A stretch of 64,000 nt of DNA. Source: Mucilaginibacter sp. SJ. GTDB lineage: Bacteria; Bacteroidota; Bacteroidia; Sphingobacteriales; Sphingobacteriaceae. How positions within the stretch are numbered: position 1 is the first letter of the stretch; every line of letters starts with the position of its first letter. The notes below the pieces were generated by a model. It ran no database searches and was not told the origin of the DNA. It saw nothing but the letters and a program-made list of their open reading frames with translations. Shown here one piece after another: positions 46,104-54,390 of this stretch. The stretch lies in contig NZ_CP118631.1 in the NCBI RefSeq assembly GCF_028993635.1, positions 2,976,001-3,040,000 of the forward strand. The letters are read 5' to 3'. The position numbers and the translations under genes are program-made.

Positions 46104-46340
46104 AACCTACCGTGTACCCATATCTTATCAAACCTTCTGATTAAACAAAAGTATTTGTCATTTCGAACGAACCCTGGGCGGGATTGTGCGCTGGAGGTGA
46201 GGAGAAATCTTCTACAAGCAGTAAACTCGCTATGTATGGCGTAGGAGATTTCTCCTCGCCCCCAGCTTTTCCCTGCGCTGGCTCGTTCGAAATGACATTT
46301 TATTTAATAAAAAGATATGGGTACACGGTAGGTTTGCAAC
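46104..46340. repeat. Outer palindrome around the TGTCATTTCGA element, copy 2
   Basis: The left arm AACCTACCGTGTACCCATAT (46104-46123) and right arm ATATGGGTACACGGTAGGTT (46315-46334) are perfect inverted copies. They flank the inner element as in copy 1 at 18881-19115. Confidence 0.8.
46156..46297. repeat. TGTCATTTCGA palindromic element, copy 2 (142 bp)
   Basis: The terminal repeats TGTCATTTCGAACGA / TCGTTCGAAATGACA and the subterminal GAGGAGAAATCTTCTAC / GTAGGAGATTTCTCCTC match the structure of copy 1 (18931-19082). Confidence 0.85.
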
Positions 46341-46460
46341 GAGTGCTCAATATGGTTTGGCGATTGCATCGCCAGTCGCGTTATAAACGCTAACCCAAGT
46401 TAAGCACTCGTTGCAAACGAGCGCAAGTTAAATGGGACATAACGGCTAAGCTGCTATTGC

Positions 46461-46519
46461 TCCGGCGGCCAGAGGCCGCTTGATAGTTGCCACTCGCAAG
46501 GAGGCGAGCGGCAGCGAGG
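46461..46519. repeat. Two-hairpin GC-rich repeat, copy 2
   Basis: GGCGGCCAGAGGCCGC, a GATAGTT linker and GCCACTCGC...GAGGCGAGCGGC match the repeat at 13268-13326, with a few changes. Confidence 0.75.
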
Positions 46520-46757
46520 GGGTTAACAGGGTTAACACTTTTCGCAATTTGTCAATATAAAATCTTGATAATAAGATATATAATAAAAACAGGGGGTACA
46601 CTAACAATCCGCTAAAAGTACTTTGTTTGCGGCCGCTGTACCATTGTAGCCATTAACCGGGCGGCGATTGAAGAACTTACAATAGTATAAAAGACAAGTC
46701 CGAAAGCTGGATCTCAACTTTTGGATTTGCGGACATCGGAATCTCCGACTAAAAAAC

Positions 46758-48032
46758 TTAATTCTTTGAATACCCTCCGTCATCCGGCACATTGGCGGCA
46801 ACTTCACCGGCCGATACTTTTAACATGGCCCCTACCGGCGCCCGGTTAGTTTTGAGATGGTTCCAAACTTTAAGGTCTGATACTTCGCAGCCAAACATAT
46901 CAGCAATAGAAGCAAGTGTTTCGCCTCTCTTCACTTTATGATGGGTAGGGATTTTGCGTTCAGACTTAGCCGGTGTATATTGAACAGCGGCGTAAGCAGC
47001 CGGCTTAGCAGCAGGTTTCACCGATGCATCAACACCATTTAACACATTGTATAATGCCGCGTAATTATCTTTTGCGGTTTGTGGAATGATGAGCCTGCGG
47101 GGCGTTTTAGCGCTGCCATTAACCACAGCCATGCGGTAGGATGGATTAAGGATGGTGATCTCCCTTAAACTAACATCAAGCGCCTGGGCAACATTGCTCA
47201 ACGGAACAACTCTTTTAACCATTACCGTATCGGTACGGGTAGAGAAATTGCAGGCCTGTGCAACGATGTTATGTTTATTAAAATAATGCATCACATAATT
47301 CATGGCGATGAAAGCCGGCACATAACCACGGGTTTCAACGGGCAGGTATTGGCGGATGCTCCAGAAATCGGTTACGCCACCTGCTTTTTCAACGGCGCGT
47401 TCCACATTGCTTTTACCGCAATTATATGAGGCAATGGCCAGCAGCCAGTCGCCAAATTCCTGGTAGGCATCTTTCAGATAGGCAGCCGCGGCATAGCTCG
47501 ATTGGATAGGGTCACGGCGTTCATCAACATAGTTATCCATGTTTAAGCCATAAGTTTTTGCTGTGGTACCCATAAACTGCCAAAGACCTGTGGCCCCTAC
47601 CCTTGATACCGCGTTTGGATCAAGTTTTGATTCAACAATCGACAGGAATTTTATTTCTTCGGGGATCCCCGCTTCGCGGAAAGCTTTTTCGTAAATGGGG
47701 AAGTAATACTTGGTTAGGCCCGCAACCTGGCCCATTTCATCACGGTTGTGCATATACAGGTCAATATAAGCCTGTACGTATTCATTGTAATCAAGCTGGA
47801 TATCCTTGCGGATGGAATCTAACCTGCGCTTGTACAAACCGCCGTATGTACTTACTGGCAACGACTGATTAAGCACCGGTAAAATTGTAGTGTCGGCGTT
47901 TACAATATCGGGGTTAAATTTGGTTACCCGGTTTATTTGCTTAATTGACTTTGCCGAATTGGTTGTGTTTGTTTCGGCTTGTAAAACTTGGAGTGATAAG
48001 AGGCAAATGGTCAGCGTAAATAATCTCTTCAT
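46758..48032 (-). CDS. MltD-like membrane-bound lytic transglycosylase with LysM domain
   Basis: A 424-aa exported murein transglycosylase. It has a signal peptide (LFTLTICLLSLQVLQA), then a lytic transglycosylase domain (about 95-260): the catalytic Glu in FLSIVESKLDPNAVSRVGATGLWQFM, then TYGLNMDNYVDERRDP and ASYNCGKSNVERAV. A degenerate LysM-like segment follows near 285-320, and a clear C-terminal LysM (about 365-410, HKVKRGETLASIADMFGCEVSDLKVWN) binds peptidoglycan. There is no lipobox, so it is soluble or loosely attached. It is followed downstream by the large repeat spacer. Confidence 0.92.
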   Translation of the reverse strand: MKRLFTLTICLLSLQVLQAETNTTNSAKSIKQINRVTKFNPDIVNADTTILPVLNQSLPVSTYGGLYKRRLDSIRKDIQLDYNEYVQAYIDLYMHNRDEMGQVAGLTKYYFPIYEKAFREAGIPEEIKFLSIVESKLDPNAVSRVGATGLWQFMGTTAKTYGLNMDNYVDERRDPIQSSYAAAAYLKDAYQEFGDWLLAIASYNCGKSNVERAVEKAGGVTDFWSIRQYLPVETRGYVPAFIAMNYVMHYFNKHNIVAQACNFSTRTDTVMVKRVVPLSNVAQALDVSLREITILNPSYRMAVVNGSAKTPRRLIIPQTAKDNYAALYNVLNGVDASVKPAAKPAAYAAVQYTPAKSERKIPTHHKVKRGETLASIADMFGCEVSDLKVWNHLKTNRAPVGAMLKVSAGEVAANVPDDGGYSKN

Positions 48033-48099
48033 TTATTCAGGGATTTGATTAATTTATAATGCCCAAAGCATCAGCATATTTACTAAAATATCATTTTTA

Positions 48100-49524
48100 T
48101 TACAGATCGAGAAAATATTTGGCAAAATCTAACAGTTGCTGTTCGCCAAAGTGCTTTGTTAATAACTGTAAACCTAACGGCAAACCATTGCTGTTATTGC
48201 CCGTGGGTATTGATATGGCCGGAACACCGGTTAGTGAGGCTTGTACGGTAAAAATGTCAGAAAGATACATTACCACCGGATCTTTCTCTTCCTTGCCTAT
48301 TTCAAAGGCCGGTTCGGGAGCCGATGGTACCAATATAAAATCGTATTCTTCCAGTATCTCGTTGGTTTTTTCCTGTATCAGCCTGCGTACTTTTTGTGCT
48401 TTTGCATAGTAGGCATCGTAGTAACCCGCGCTCAAAACAAAAGTGCCCAACATAATGCGGCGCTTTACTTCCTTACCAAAACCTTCAGAACGGGAACGTT
48501 TATAAGTAGACTGCAGATCTGTCGCCAGCGGACTGCGATAGCCGTAATGCACACCATCGTACCTTGCCAGGTTTGATGACGCTTCGGCCATAGCCAGGAT
48601 ATAATAAGTTGGCACCAGGTATTCCAACAGCTCAAAAGCTATTGGGGTAACCGTATGCCCCTCGGCACGCAGCTTATCAATATATTGTACAAGATTATCT
48701 TTTACTTCGGTATCAACACCGGGGCTGGATATGGCTTCCTGCAGGTAAGCTATCTTCTTTTTTCCCGGCTTTTGAAGATTAGTATATGATGCAGGCGGCG
48801 GAGTTTGTGATAATGTACTGTCATATTCATCCGGACCTGCGAGTACTTCCAGCAATAACGCAGCATCTTCTACCGATTTAGTGATAGGGCCAACCTGGTC
48901 AAACGATGAAGCATAGGCGATAATACCGTGCCTTGAAATTGTTCCGTATGTTGGTTTTAAACCAACAACGCCGCAAAATGAAGCCGGTTGCCTTACCGAA
49001 CCACCCGTATCCGTACCTAAAGCGGCATGGCACATCCCTGCTTGTACGGCCACAGCCGAACCACCCGACGACCCGCCGGCAACTTTAGTTTCGTCGGCAT
49101 GGTTTTTTACCGGGCCAAAGTATGATGATTCGTTGGTGGCCCCCATAGCAAATTCATCGCAGTTACAGCGCCCAATGATCACCGCGTCTTCGGCCAGCAG
49201 GCGTTCAACCACGGTTGATGAAAAGATGGAAGTGAAACCGGTTAAGATTTTTGAGGAGGCACTAACCTGGTGCCCTTTATAGCAGATATTATCTTTAATG
49301 CCGATAACCATACCGGCTAATTTGCCGGCGGTGCCATTCTTTATTTTGTTGTCAACGTTTTTTGCAGCAATCAGCGCTTCATCAGCAAACACTTCATTAA
49401 AAGCGTTTAAATGAGCATTTTTTTCAATTTCAAGCAAATAGCCTTTTACAAGACCTTCAACAGTAATTTCTGCACGTTGCAACCCGCTCTTTATTTCGGT
49501 TAAAGAGGAATAAATATTAGCCAT
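48100..49524 (-). CDS. gatA: Asp-tRNA(Asn)/Glu-tRNA(Gln) amidotransferase subunit A
   Basis: A 474-aa glutamine amidase subunit of GatCAB, releasing ammonia to amidate mischarged Glu-tRNA(Gln) or Asp-tRNA(Asn). The amidase signature is clear: GIKDNICYKG (catalytic Lys), GGSSGGSAVAVQAGMCHAALGTDTGGSVRQPASFCGVVGLKPTYG with the cis-Ser/Ser pair, and the C-terminal ISIPTGNNSNGLPLGLQLL. gatB and gatC are not adjacent. It is the last gene of the Tat-side cluster, separated by a terminator-like hairpin at 49540. Confidence 0.95.
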   Translation of the reverse strand: MANIYSSLTEIKSGLQRAEITVEGLVKGYLLEIEKNAHLNAFNEVFADEALIAAKNVDNKIKNGTAGKLAGMVIGIKDNICYKGHQVSASSKILTGFTSIFSSTVVERLLAEDAVIIGRCNCDEFAMGATNESSYFGPVKNHADETKVAGGSSGGSAVAVQAGMCHAALGTDTGGSVRQPASFCGVVGLKPTYGTISRHGIIAYASSFDQVGPITKSVEDAALLLEVLAGPDEYDSTLSQTPPPASYTNLQKPGKKKIAYLQEAISSPGVDTEVKDNLVQYIDKLRAEGHTVTPIAFELLEYLVPTYYILAMAEASSNLARYDGVHYGYRSPLATDLQSTYKRSRSEGFGKEVKRRIMLGTFVLSAGYYDAYYAKAQKVRRLIQEKTNEILEEYDFILVPSAPEPAFEIGKEEKDPVVMYLSDIFTVQASLTGVPAISIPTGNNSNGLPLGLQLLTKHFGEQQLLDFAKYFLDL

Positions 49525-49539
49525 GGGGCTAAAATAAAA

Positions 49540-49580
49540 AACTTATCCGTTGAAATAAGAAATAAATCAACAGATAAGTT
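49540..49580 (-). terminator. Intrinsic terminator downstream of tatA
   Basis: On the minus strand, AACTTATCTGTTGA pairs with TCAACGGATAAGTT and is followed by TTTTATTTT, ending the tatA-side transcript just before gatA. Confidence 0.7.
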
Positions 49581-49627
49581 CATATACTCAATAAAAATGG
49601 CATTAAAACCTAATCCCTGTTAGGGTA

Positions 49628-49801
49628 TTAAGCTTTTTTTTCTTCAGATGAAGAAGATGAGCCGTCGCTGTTTTGCGCGTCTTTAAATTCCTTAACGCCT
49701 TTCCCTAAACCTCTCATTAATTCAGGTATTTTTTTACCGCCGAATAATAAAAGTATCGCAATGATGATCAGAATAATTTCTGGTGCGCCTAATCCACCCA
49801 T
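49628..49801 (-). CDS. tatA: Sec-independent protein translocase subunit TatA (small)
   Basis: A 57-aa protein read directly from the minus strand (ATG at 49799-49801, TAA at 49628-49630). It starts [22 protein letters not shown] (single transmembrane helix), followed by the TatA hinge [22 protein letters not shown] amphipathic helix and an acidic/Ser tail [10 protein letters not shown]. It forms the pore of the twin-arginine pathway with TatC. It lies 32 nt downstream of a longer TatA/TatB-like gene. Confidence 0.9.
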   Translation of the reverse strand: MGGLGAPEIILIIIAILLLFGGKKIPELMRGLGKGVKEFKDAQNSDGSSSSSEEKKA

Positions 49802-49833
49802 GATTTTAAGTTTTATGTATGATTAATATTATA

Positions 49834-50277
49834 TTATGATTTGTATTCTTCTTCTTTTTCGGTATCCAGATGACTGCCGGTAATGGTCTTATCTAAATTG
49901 ATATGACTTTGGTGTTCCGGCTCGGCCGGGGTATTTACATGATAATCACTGATAGCGATTGTATTTGGAACAGTATTTTCAACAACCGGCTTTTCGTGCT
50001 CAGCTGCAGTTTCCGGAGCTTCTGAAGCTTTTTCATCTAAAAGAGGCGTTTCTTCTTCTACCTTAGGTGCAGGTTTCTTTTCCTCGTAATTATTGATCTG
50101 GTTATTGATCTCACGTTTAACATCTTCAGAGGCATCTTTAAAGTCGCGGATACCTTTACCCAGGCTCCTCGCCAGGCCGGGCAGCTTTTCGCCGCCAAAT
50201 AGCATCAATGCTGCAAAAAGTATCAGTACCATCTCGCCCGTACCAATATTTAAAAATAACAAAACTGAACTTAACAT
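49834..50277 (-). CDS. TatA/TatB-like twin-arginine translocase protein with long acidic tail
   Basis: A 147-aa protein with an N-terminal transmembrane helix (IGTGEMVLILFAALMLFGG), a hinge and amphipathic helix (EKLPGLARSLGKGIRDFKDASEDVKREIN), and an unusually long Glu/Pro-rich tail (about 75-147, EEKKPAPKVEEETP, then HNTPAEPEHQSH-like stretches). The length suggests a TatB role, while the FGG-EKLP hinge looks TatA-like; Bacteroidota often have two TatA-type proteins and no classic TatB. It precedes the short tatA on the same strand. Confidence 0.8.
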   Translation of the reverse strand: MLSSVLLFLNIGTGEMVLILFAALMLFGGEKLPGLARSLGKGIRDFKDASEDVKREINNQINNYEEKKPAPKVEEETPLLDEKASEAPETAAEHEKPVVENTVPNTIAISDYHVNTPAEPEHQSHINLDKTITGSHLDTEKEEEYKS

Positions 50278-50336
50278 AGCATTCTGTTTAAGGATACAAA
50301 TATATACAATTAAAATTTCTTATAGTTCATAACTAA

Positions 50337-51647
50337 TTAGTTAGGCGCCAGCCAGATCTTGGGGTTAACCGGCGTTGCTCCCTTATAAATTTCAAAATGG
50401 GCTTCAGTTTCACCTGTCGACGGATCAGTTGCCACCACACCTATGGATTGTTTAGTACTTACTTTTTGGCCTCTTGCCACACTAACCGAACGCAAATTAC
50501 TGTATGCAGTAAAATACTCGCCATGAACTATAACCACCAGGTAGGTACCGCTCACATCCATTACTTTTACAACGGTTCCATCAAATACCGCTCTTACCGC
50601 GCTACCCGAATTGGTACGGATATCCCAGCCGTTACTTTCACTCCTGATCCCTTCTGGTGTGGTATAAATACCAAAGCCCTGAGTTGGGATACCATTAGCA
50701 ACCGGCCACGGCAAACTTCCGCGGTTACCTAAAAAGTCATTTGACAACTTAGCGGCTTCCGGCGTAGCATTTAACGCGCTTGAGTTTGTACGGGCAACCG
50801 GCTTAGGTGCCACAGGGGCAACAGGGGCCGGTTTATTTTCGGCTTTTGCCCTTGCAGCTGCCAGTCTTGCGGCCTCTTCGGCCCTGCGTCTTTCCTCTTC
50901 TTCAGCCCTGCGTCTTGCTTCCTCAATCTCCCTGCGGATCGCCTCCTTAATAGCACTGTTCGTTTTAGCTATCTTAGCCTGCAAATCCCTTTGTTGTTTT
51001 TTCAGGATCCCCGCATGCTGCGACAGATCGCTTACCACCCTAACCTGGTTGTTCCGCTCGTTACCCAGTGTTTCCTTTTCTTTTTGCTGATCTTTTAAAA
51101 GATCATTTTTTTCGTCTTTGGTACGGTCAAGCTCATTAATTTTAACATGCAGCTCTTTTTGCGTGCCCTGGATATAGTTTGCCTGCCGCTCGCGGTAGGT
51201 ACCAAACTGCTGTAAATATTTTAAACGTTTATAGGCCTGGTTAAAGTCTTTTGACGCAAAAAGGAACATCATTTTATTATAGGCGCTCTGATTACGGTAT
51301 GCAAACAGGATCATGGCTGCATACTCCTTTTTAAGCTGGTCTAACTGCGATTGTAAGCTACGTACGTTATTATTGCTCTCAGAGATTTGGTTATCCAGGT
51401 TTCTTACCTCCGAGTTGATATTCTCAATTTTTTCCTGGCGCAGGTTTATTTGCGCTTTAAGGATGCTTAATTGCTTTAATGAAGTTTTTTTATTGTTCAG
51501 GGTTTCCTGGTAGTCCTGGTTAAGCTGCTCAAGCTCCTTATTTAATTTATCGCGCCTGCGTTTCAGCTCATCGCTGCTTTGGGCATGCACCGTAAACGCC
51601 GTAAATACCAATACTAAAAAGAAAACTGCTTTTAAAAACTTCATCAA
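50337..51647 (-). CDS. EnvC-like murein hydrolase activator (coiled coil + degenerate M23/LytM domain)
   Basis: A 436-aa periplasmic protein. Signal peptide (AVFFLVLVFTAFTVHA), then a long coiled coil (about 22-270, ending in a very Arg/Glu-rich segment REIEEARRRAEEEERRRAEE), a Pro/Ala linker, and a C-terminal LytM fold (about 310-436). In that fold the usual zinc ligands are mostly replaced: the HxGxD position reads SNGWD, the YSHL position reads YSNL and the HxH position reads EAH. This is as expected for an EnvC-type activator of cell-separation amidases rather than an active endopeptidase. Co-oriented with DUF4292 and TPR genes. Confidence 0.88.
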   Translation of the reverse strand: MMKFLKAVFFLVLVFTAFTVHAQSSDELKRRRDKLNKELEQLNQDYQETLNNKKTSLKQLSILKAQINLRQEKIENINSEVRNLDNQISESNNNVRSLQSQLDQLKKEYAAMILFAYRNQSAYNKMMFLFASKDFNQAYKRLKYLQQFGTYRERQANYIQGTQKELHVKINELDRTKDEKNDLLKDQQKEKETLGNERNNQVRVVSDLSQHAGILKKQQRDLQAKIAKTNSAIKEAIRREIEEARRRAEEEERRRAEEAARLAAARAKAENKPAPVAPVAPKPVARTNSSALNATPEAAKLSNDFLGNRGSLPWPVANGIPTQGFGIYTTPEGIRSESNGWDIRTNSGSAVRAVFDGTVVKVMDVSGTYLVVIVHGEYFTAYSNLRSVSVARGQKVSTKQSIGVVATDPSTGETEAHFEIYKGATPVNPKIWLAPN

Positions 51648-51660
51648 ATAAACTTATTAA

Positions 51661-52446
51661 TTATTTGCCAGGCTCGTATCCGTCAGGAATGCTGAACGGA
51701 TAGTTTTGCTGTACTTCAAAATCGGCCTTAGTATAATGCAAATTAACTTGTATTTTTTTATCTTTTACTACTGATGCGATATCTATTTGTGCCGGCAATA
51801 CCCGGTTTGTTGCTTCGATAAAGGTATTATTGGTAACCTGTAATGATTGCGCCTGGCGCTGGTTATCTAAATTGGTTTGCGTAACCTTATTATCCGGACC
51901 AAGTATCAGCTTGTAAACCAGATCGTTCAGGGTGCCGCTTAAGGTTGTGTTGCCATCGGCATGGTCAAAGGTCGACTGTTCGTTCAGCAGTTCGGGCACC
52001 GCGTTGCCAATCAGCAATGACTCGAGCGTTTTATAATTAACTTCTTTGCTGGCGTAAGTATATATATAGCTAAATGGCTTTTTAATATAAACGCTTTGCA
52101 GGCGGTTAATGATCATAATGCTGTCGGGCGTTATAACGGCGCGGGCCGCTTCAATGCCTAATACTGCCGTGATGGAAACCCAGATCCTTTTATCTTTTGC
52201 TATCCTGATATTCAGGGTAACATCATTGCTGTTATTATTGATGCTAAGCTTGGTTTTTGCCTTGCCCGCAAATGTTGTAAAATTTACCTGGTTTGCCCTT
52301 ATTGCAGCCAGTTTGCTTGCAATATCGCTCGTCCTTGCGGTCGAATCGGCCTTACGGGTAACCAAAACTTGTTTACGTGCTTTACAGCTTACCATTACCA
52401 GCAGGCAGCAAGCTATAAGTAAACTATTCGCTATATTTTTTTTCAT
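51661..52446 (-). CDS. DUF4292 family lipoprotein
   Basis: A 261-aa lipoprotein (signal ending VMVSC, Cys21), with the mature part containing the DUF4292 pattern: FTTFAGKAKTKLSINNNSNDVTLNIRIAKDKRIWVSITAVLGIEAARAVITPDS, then SLLIGNAVPELL. The fold resembles LolA/LolB-like half-barrels, so a role in lipid or lipoprotein handling at the outer membrane is plausible but unproven. It overlaps the end of the TPR gene by 23 nt, and EnvC follows 13 nt later, so the three genes are probably co-translated. Confidence 0.85.
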   Translation of the reverse strand: MKKNIANSLLIACCLLVMVSCKARKQVLVTRKADSTARTSDIASKLAAIRANQVNFTTFAGKAKTKLSINNNSNDVTLNIRIAKDKRIWVSITAVLGIEAARAVITPDSIMIINRLQSVYIKKPFSYIYTYASKEVNYKTLESLLIGNAVPELLNEQSTFDHADGNTTLSGTLNDLVYKLILGPDNKVTQTNLDNQRQAQSLQVTNNTFIEATNRVLPAQIDIASVVKDKKIQVNLHYTKADFEVQQNYPFSIPDGYEPGK

Positions 52447-54166
52447 TTATCTTACGATCTAAAACTGGTGACTGCTCACCAAAGCCTTTCGCCTTTTTCC
52501 AGTTAGTTACGGCAGCATCGGTATTGCCAAGGAAGAACAATATATCGCCATAATGTTCATACTTAACCCCGCTATTGTCTTTATCATGCGTCAGGGCCTT
52601 CTCCATCCATTCTTTTGCCTGTGCATATTTTTTTTGTTTAAACAGGATCCAGGCATAAGTATCTTCAAACGATGCCGTATTAGGCTGCAACTCGTTGGAA
52701 TGTGCCGACATTGCTGCCGCCTTTTCCAGTTGCTCATTCCTTAACGATAAATAATAAGCATAATTGTTTAAAGTGAATGCATTATCCGGATTGTAGGTTA
52801 AAGCTTTCTCATAACTCTCGTCAGAACTTTTTATGTTCTTCAGCTCATGATAGCAATCCCCCAATAATGAAAAACTTAACGAAAGTAGCTCCTTATCCTG
52901 AAGTTCTAATGAAGTAGCGTTTTTAAGATAACCAACCGCTTTATTGTTATCCTTTTTTTGTGCCCAGGCCACACCAACAAGATAGTTCATCCAGGCCTGG
53001 TTGGGGAATAATGACAATGCGTTTTCACCATCTTTAATTGCGGCGTCAAGGTCATTGTCGCCTAAATCCAGGCGCACCAGCTGTTCCTGAACATTGTACA
53101 CCTGGTTATTAAGCTGGGCCGATTTTTTAAGTACCGGCTTTGCCTCCTTATATTTGGTATTCTGGATCAGCATATCACCATAAATGGCATAAGCCCTGGC
53201 GTCGTTAGGATGGGCAACGGTCAGGATCCGGCTTAATTCAAGCGCGCTGGCTTTAGCATTAGCCTCCGGAAACTTAGGAAAGTATCCCGATATAATATTA
53301 ATTTTTTGATCGATGCCTATATCCGGAATGGCAAATCCCTGGGTAAGCTCATTAAAGCTGGCTTCATTATTCTTTTTATCGCGATAGATATCGGCCAGCG
53401 CGAAGTGCACCATACCATTTCGCGGATCAAGCTTTTCGGCTTGCTGCAATACTTTAAGCGCCTTATCGGCAAACCCGTTCGAGTTGTAAACTTCGCCAAG
53501 GGCCAGGTAGTAACGGATCTCTCCGGGATTAGCGGCTATCTGCTTTTCCAGTTCGGAAGTGGCCTGATCAATTTTGCCCTGCTTTAAATAGATCTTTTGA
53601 CGATTGGCTAAAAGATCATCGCTCGGGCCGTTCAATTTTTCTATCTCATCATATACCTTAAGGGCATCATCGTACCTTTTCAGGATGGTAAAAGCATTGG
53701 CCTTGTCAAAATAATACGCTGATTTATCCGGGTTAAGCCTGATCAACTGGTTAAAAACATTTTCAAGCTTATCAATGGTATTGGTTTTTTCATAACTATC
53801 GGCCAATGCCGCCCAATACCATTCGTTATCCTTATTTATTGCTACAGCCTGCTCTAAAAGAGGCTCAGAAGCTGCAAAATCACTTTGCTGCCTCTTAAGG
53901 TTTGCCAGTTCATATAAGGAAGCATCATTTGCGGGGTCGGCCTGTAAAACGCGCTCAAACATTTCGGTAGCAAGCTTATAGTTCTCAACCGTTTTTTCGC
54001 GCAGGGCCGAAAAGAATAGCTGCTTAACCATGGCGCTGTCCTGGTAGCTCATTACTTTACCTGCCGATGCAAGGGCTTTATTATCGCCGCCCTTTTTGCG
54101 CTGAGCATTGGAGAAGAGAGGCAAGCATAAAGAAGCAAGAAACAAGACAGAAAACACAAGCTGCAT
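52424..54166 (-). CDS. Secreted tetratricopeptide-repeat protein
   Basis: A 580-aa exported protein. Signal peptide (LVFSVLFLASLCLPLFSNA), then about a dozen TPR units (PANDASLYELANLKRQQ, NKDNEWYWAALADSYEK, DPRNGMVHFALADIYRDK, NPDNAFTLNNYAYYLSLR). It probably serves as a periplasmic scaffold for the envelope proteins encoded next to it (DUF4292, EnvC). The ATG at 54166 (MQLVFSVLF) is preferred to 54214, because it gives a clean signal peptide. Its stop overlaps DUF4292. Confidence 0.88.
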   Translation of the reverse strand: MQLVFSVLFLASLCLPLFSNAQRKKGGDNKALASAGKVMSYQDSAMVKQLFFSALREKTVENYKLATEMFERVLQADPANDASLYELANLKRQQSDFAASEPLLEQAVAINKDNEWYWAALADSYEKTNTIDKLENVFNQLIRLNPDKSAYYFDKANAFTILKRYDDALKVYDEIEKLNGPSDDLLANRQKIYLKQGKIDQATSELEKQIAANPGEIRYYLALGEVYNSNGFADKALKVLQQAEKLDPRNGMVHFALADIYRDKKNNEASFNELTQGFAIPDIGIDQKINIISGYFPKFPEANAKASALELSRILTVAHPNDARAYAIYGDMLIQNTKYKEAKPVLKKSAQLNNQVYNVQEQLVRLDLGDNDLDAAIKDGENALSLFPNQAWMNYLVGVAWAQKKDNNKAVGYLKNATSLELQDKELLSLSFSLLGDCYHELKNIKSSDESYEKALTYNPDNAFTLNNYAYYLSLRNEQLEKAAAMSAHSNELQPNTASFEDTYAWILFKQKKYAQAKEWMEKALTHDKDNSGVKYEHYGDILFFLGNTDAAVTNWKKAKGFGEQSPVLDRKINEKKYSE

Positions 54167-54220
54167 CTTATCCTTATTTCTTTTTAAATATTTTGTTTCG
54201 CTGCAGATTTTCACCTTCTT

Positions 54221-54386
54221 GCTTCTTGACTCTTGTGGTCTTATTTCTATTCAGACTCTAATAGTCTTGTTTTTATTTCTTTCTTGTCTCTTGACTCTAA
54301 TAGTCTTGATTCTGTACTTTCTTGTGTCTTGACTCTTGTCGTCTTATCTCTATTACTCTTGTCTCCTGACTCTAAAAGTCCTGACT
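54221..54386. repeat. Degenerate tandem repeat of TCTTGACTCTAATAGTCTTG units
   Basis: The spacer between dut and the TPR gene consists of about seven to eight imperfect units of roughly 20-30 nt built from CTTGACTCT, AATAGTCTTG and TTTCTT. The plus strand is strongly pyrimidine-rich (few G), the minus strand accordingly purine-rich. It is non-coding. Confidence 0.75.
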
Positions 54387-54390
54387 CTAA

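Larger units (their letters stand above)
46058..46460. repeat. Module bounded by 27-bp direct repeats
   Basis: GGGACATAACGGCTAAGCTG and the following CT(T/A)TTGC occur at 46058-46084 and 46434-46460 with one mismatch. Between them are the nested palindromes and two further hairpins: TGGCGAT/ATCGCCA (about 46357-46373) and CTCGTT/AACGAG (about 46417-46431). Confidence 0.7.
45675..46757. other. 1.1-kb gene-free spacer packed with repeat elements
   Basis: No credible gene. In order: a four-hairpin MITE-like element (45761-46038), a module bounded by 27-bp direct repeats (46058-46460) holding a nested palindrome (46104-46340) and a TGTCATTTCGA element (46156-46297), a two-hairpin repeat (46461-46519), and about 240 bp of AT-rich DNA with nothing recognisable before mltD. 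Confidence 0.75.

Noticed and set aside
46184..46393. 69-aa ORF across the TGTCATTTCGA element
   Set aside because: Reads through nested palindromes and has no counterpart in copy 1.
46601..46807. 68-aa minus-strand ORF after mltD
   Set aside because: Overlaps the mltD 3' end in another frame and has no signal peptide, motif or homologue that I recognise.
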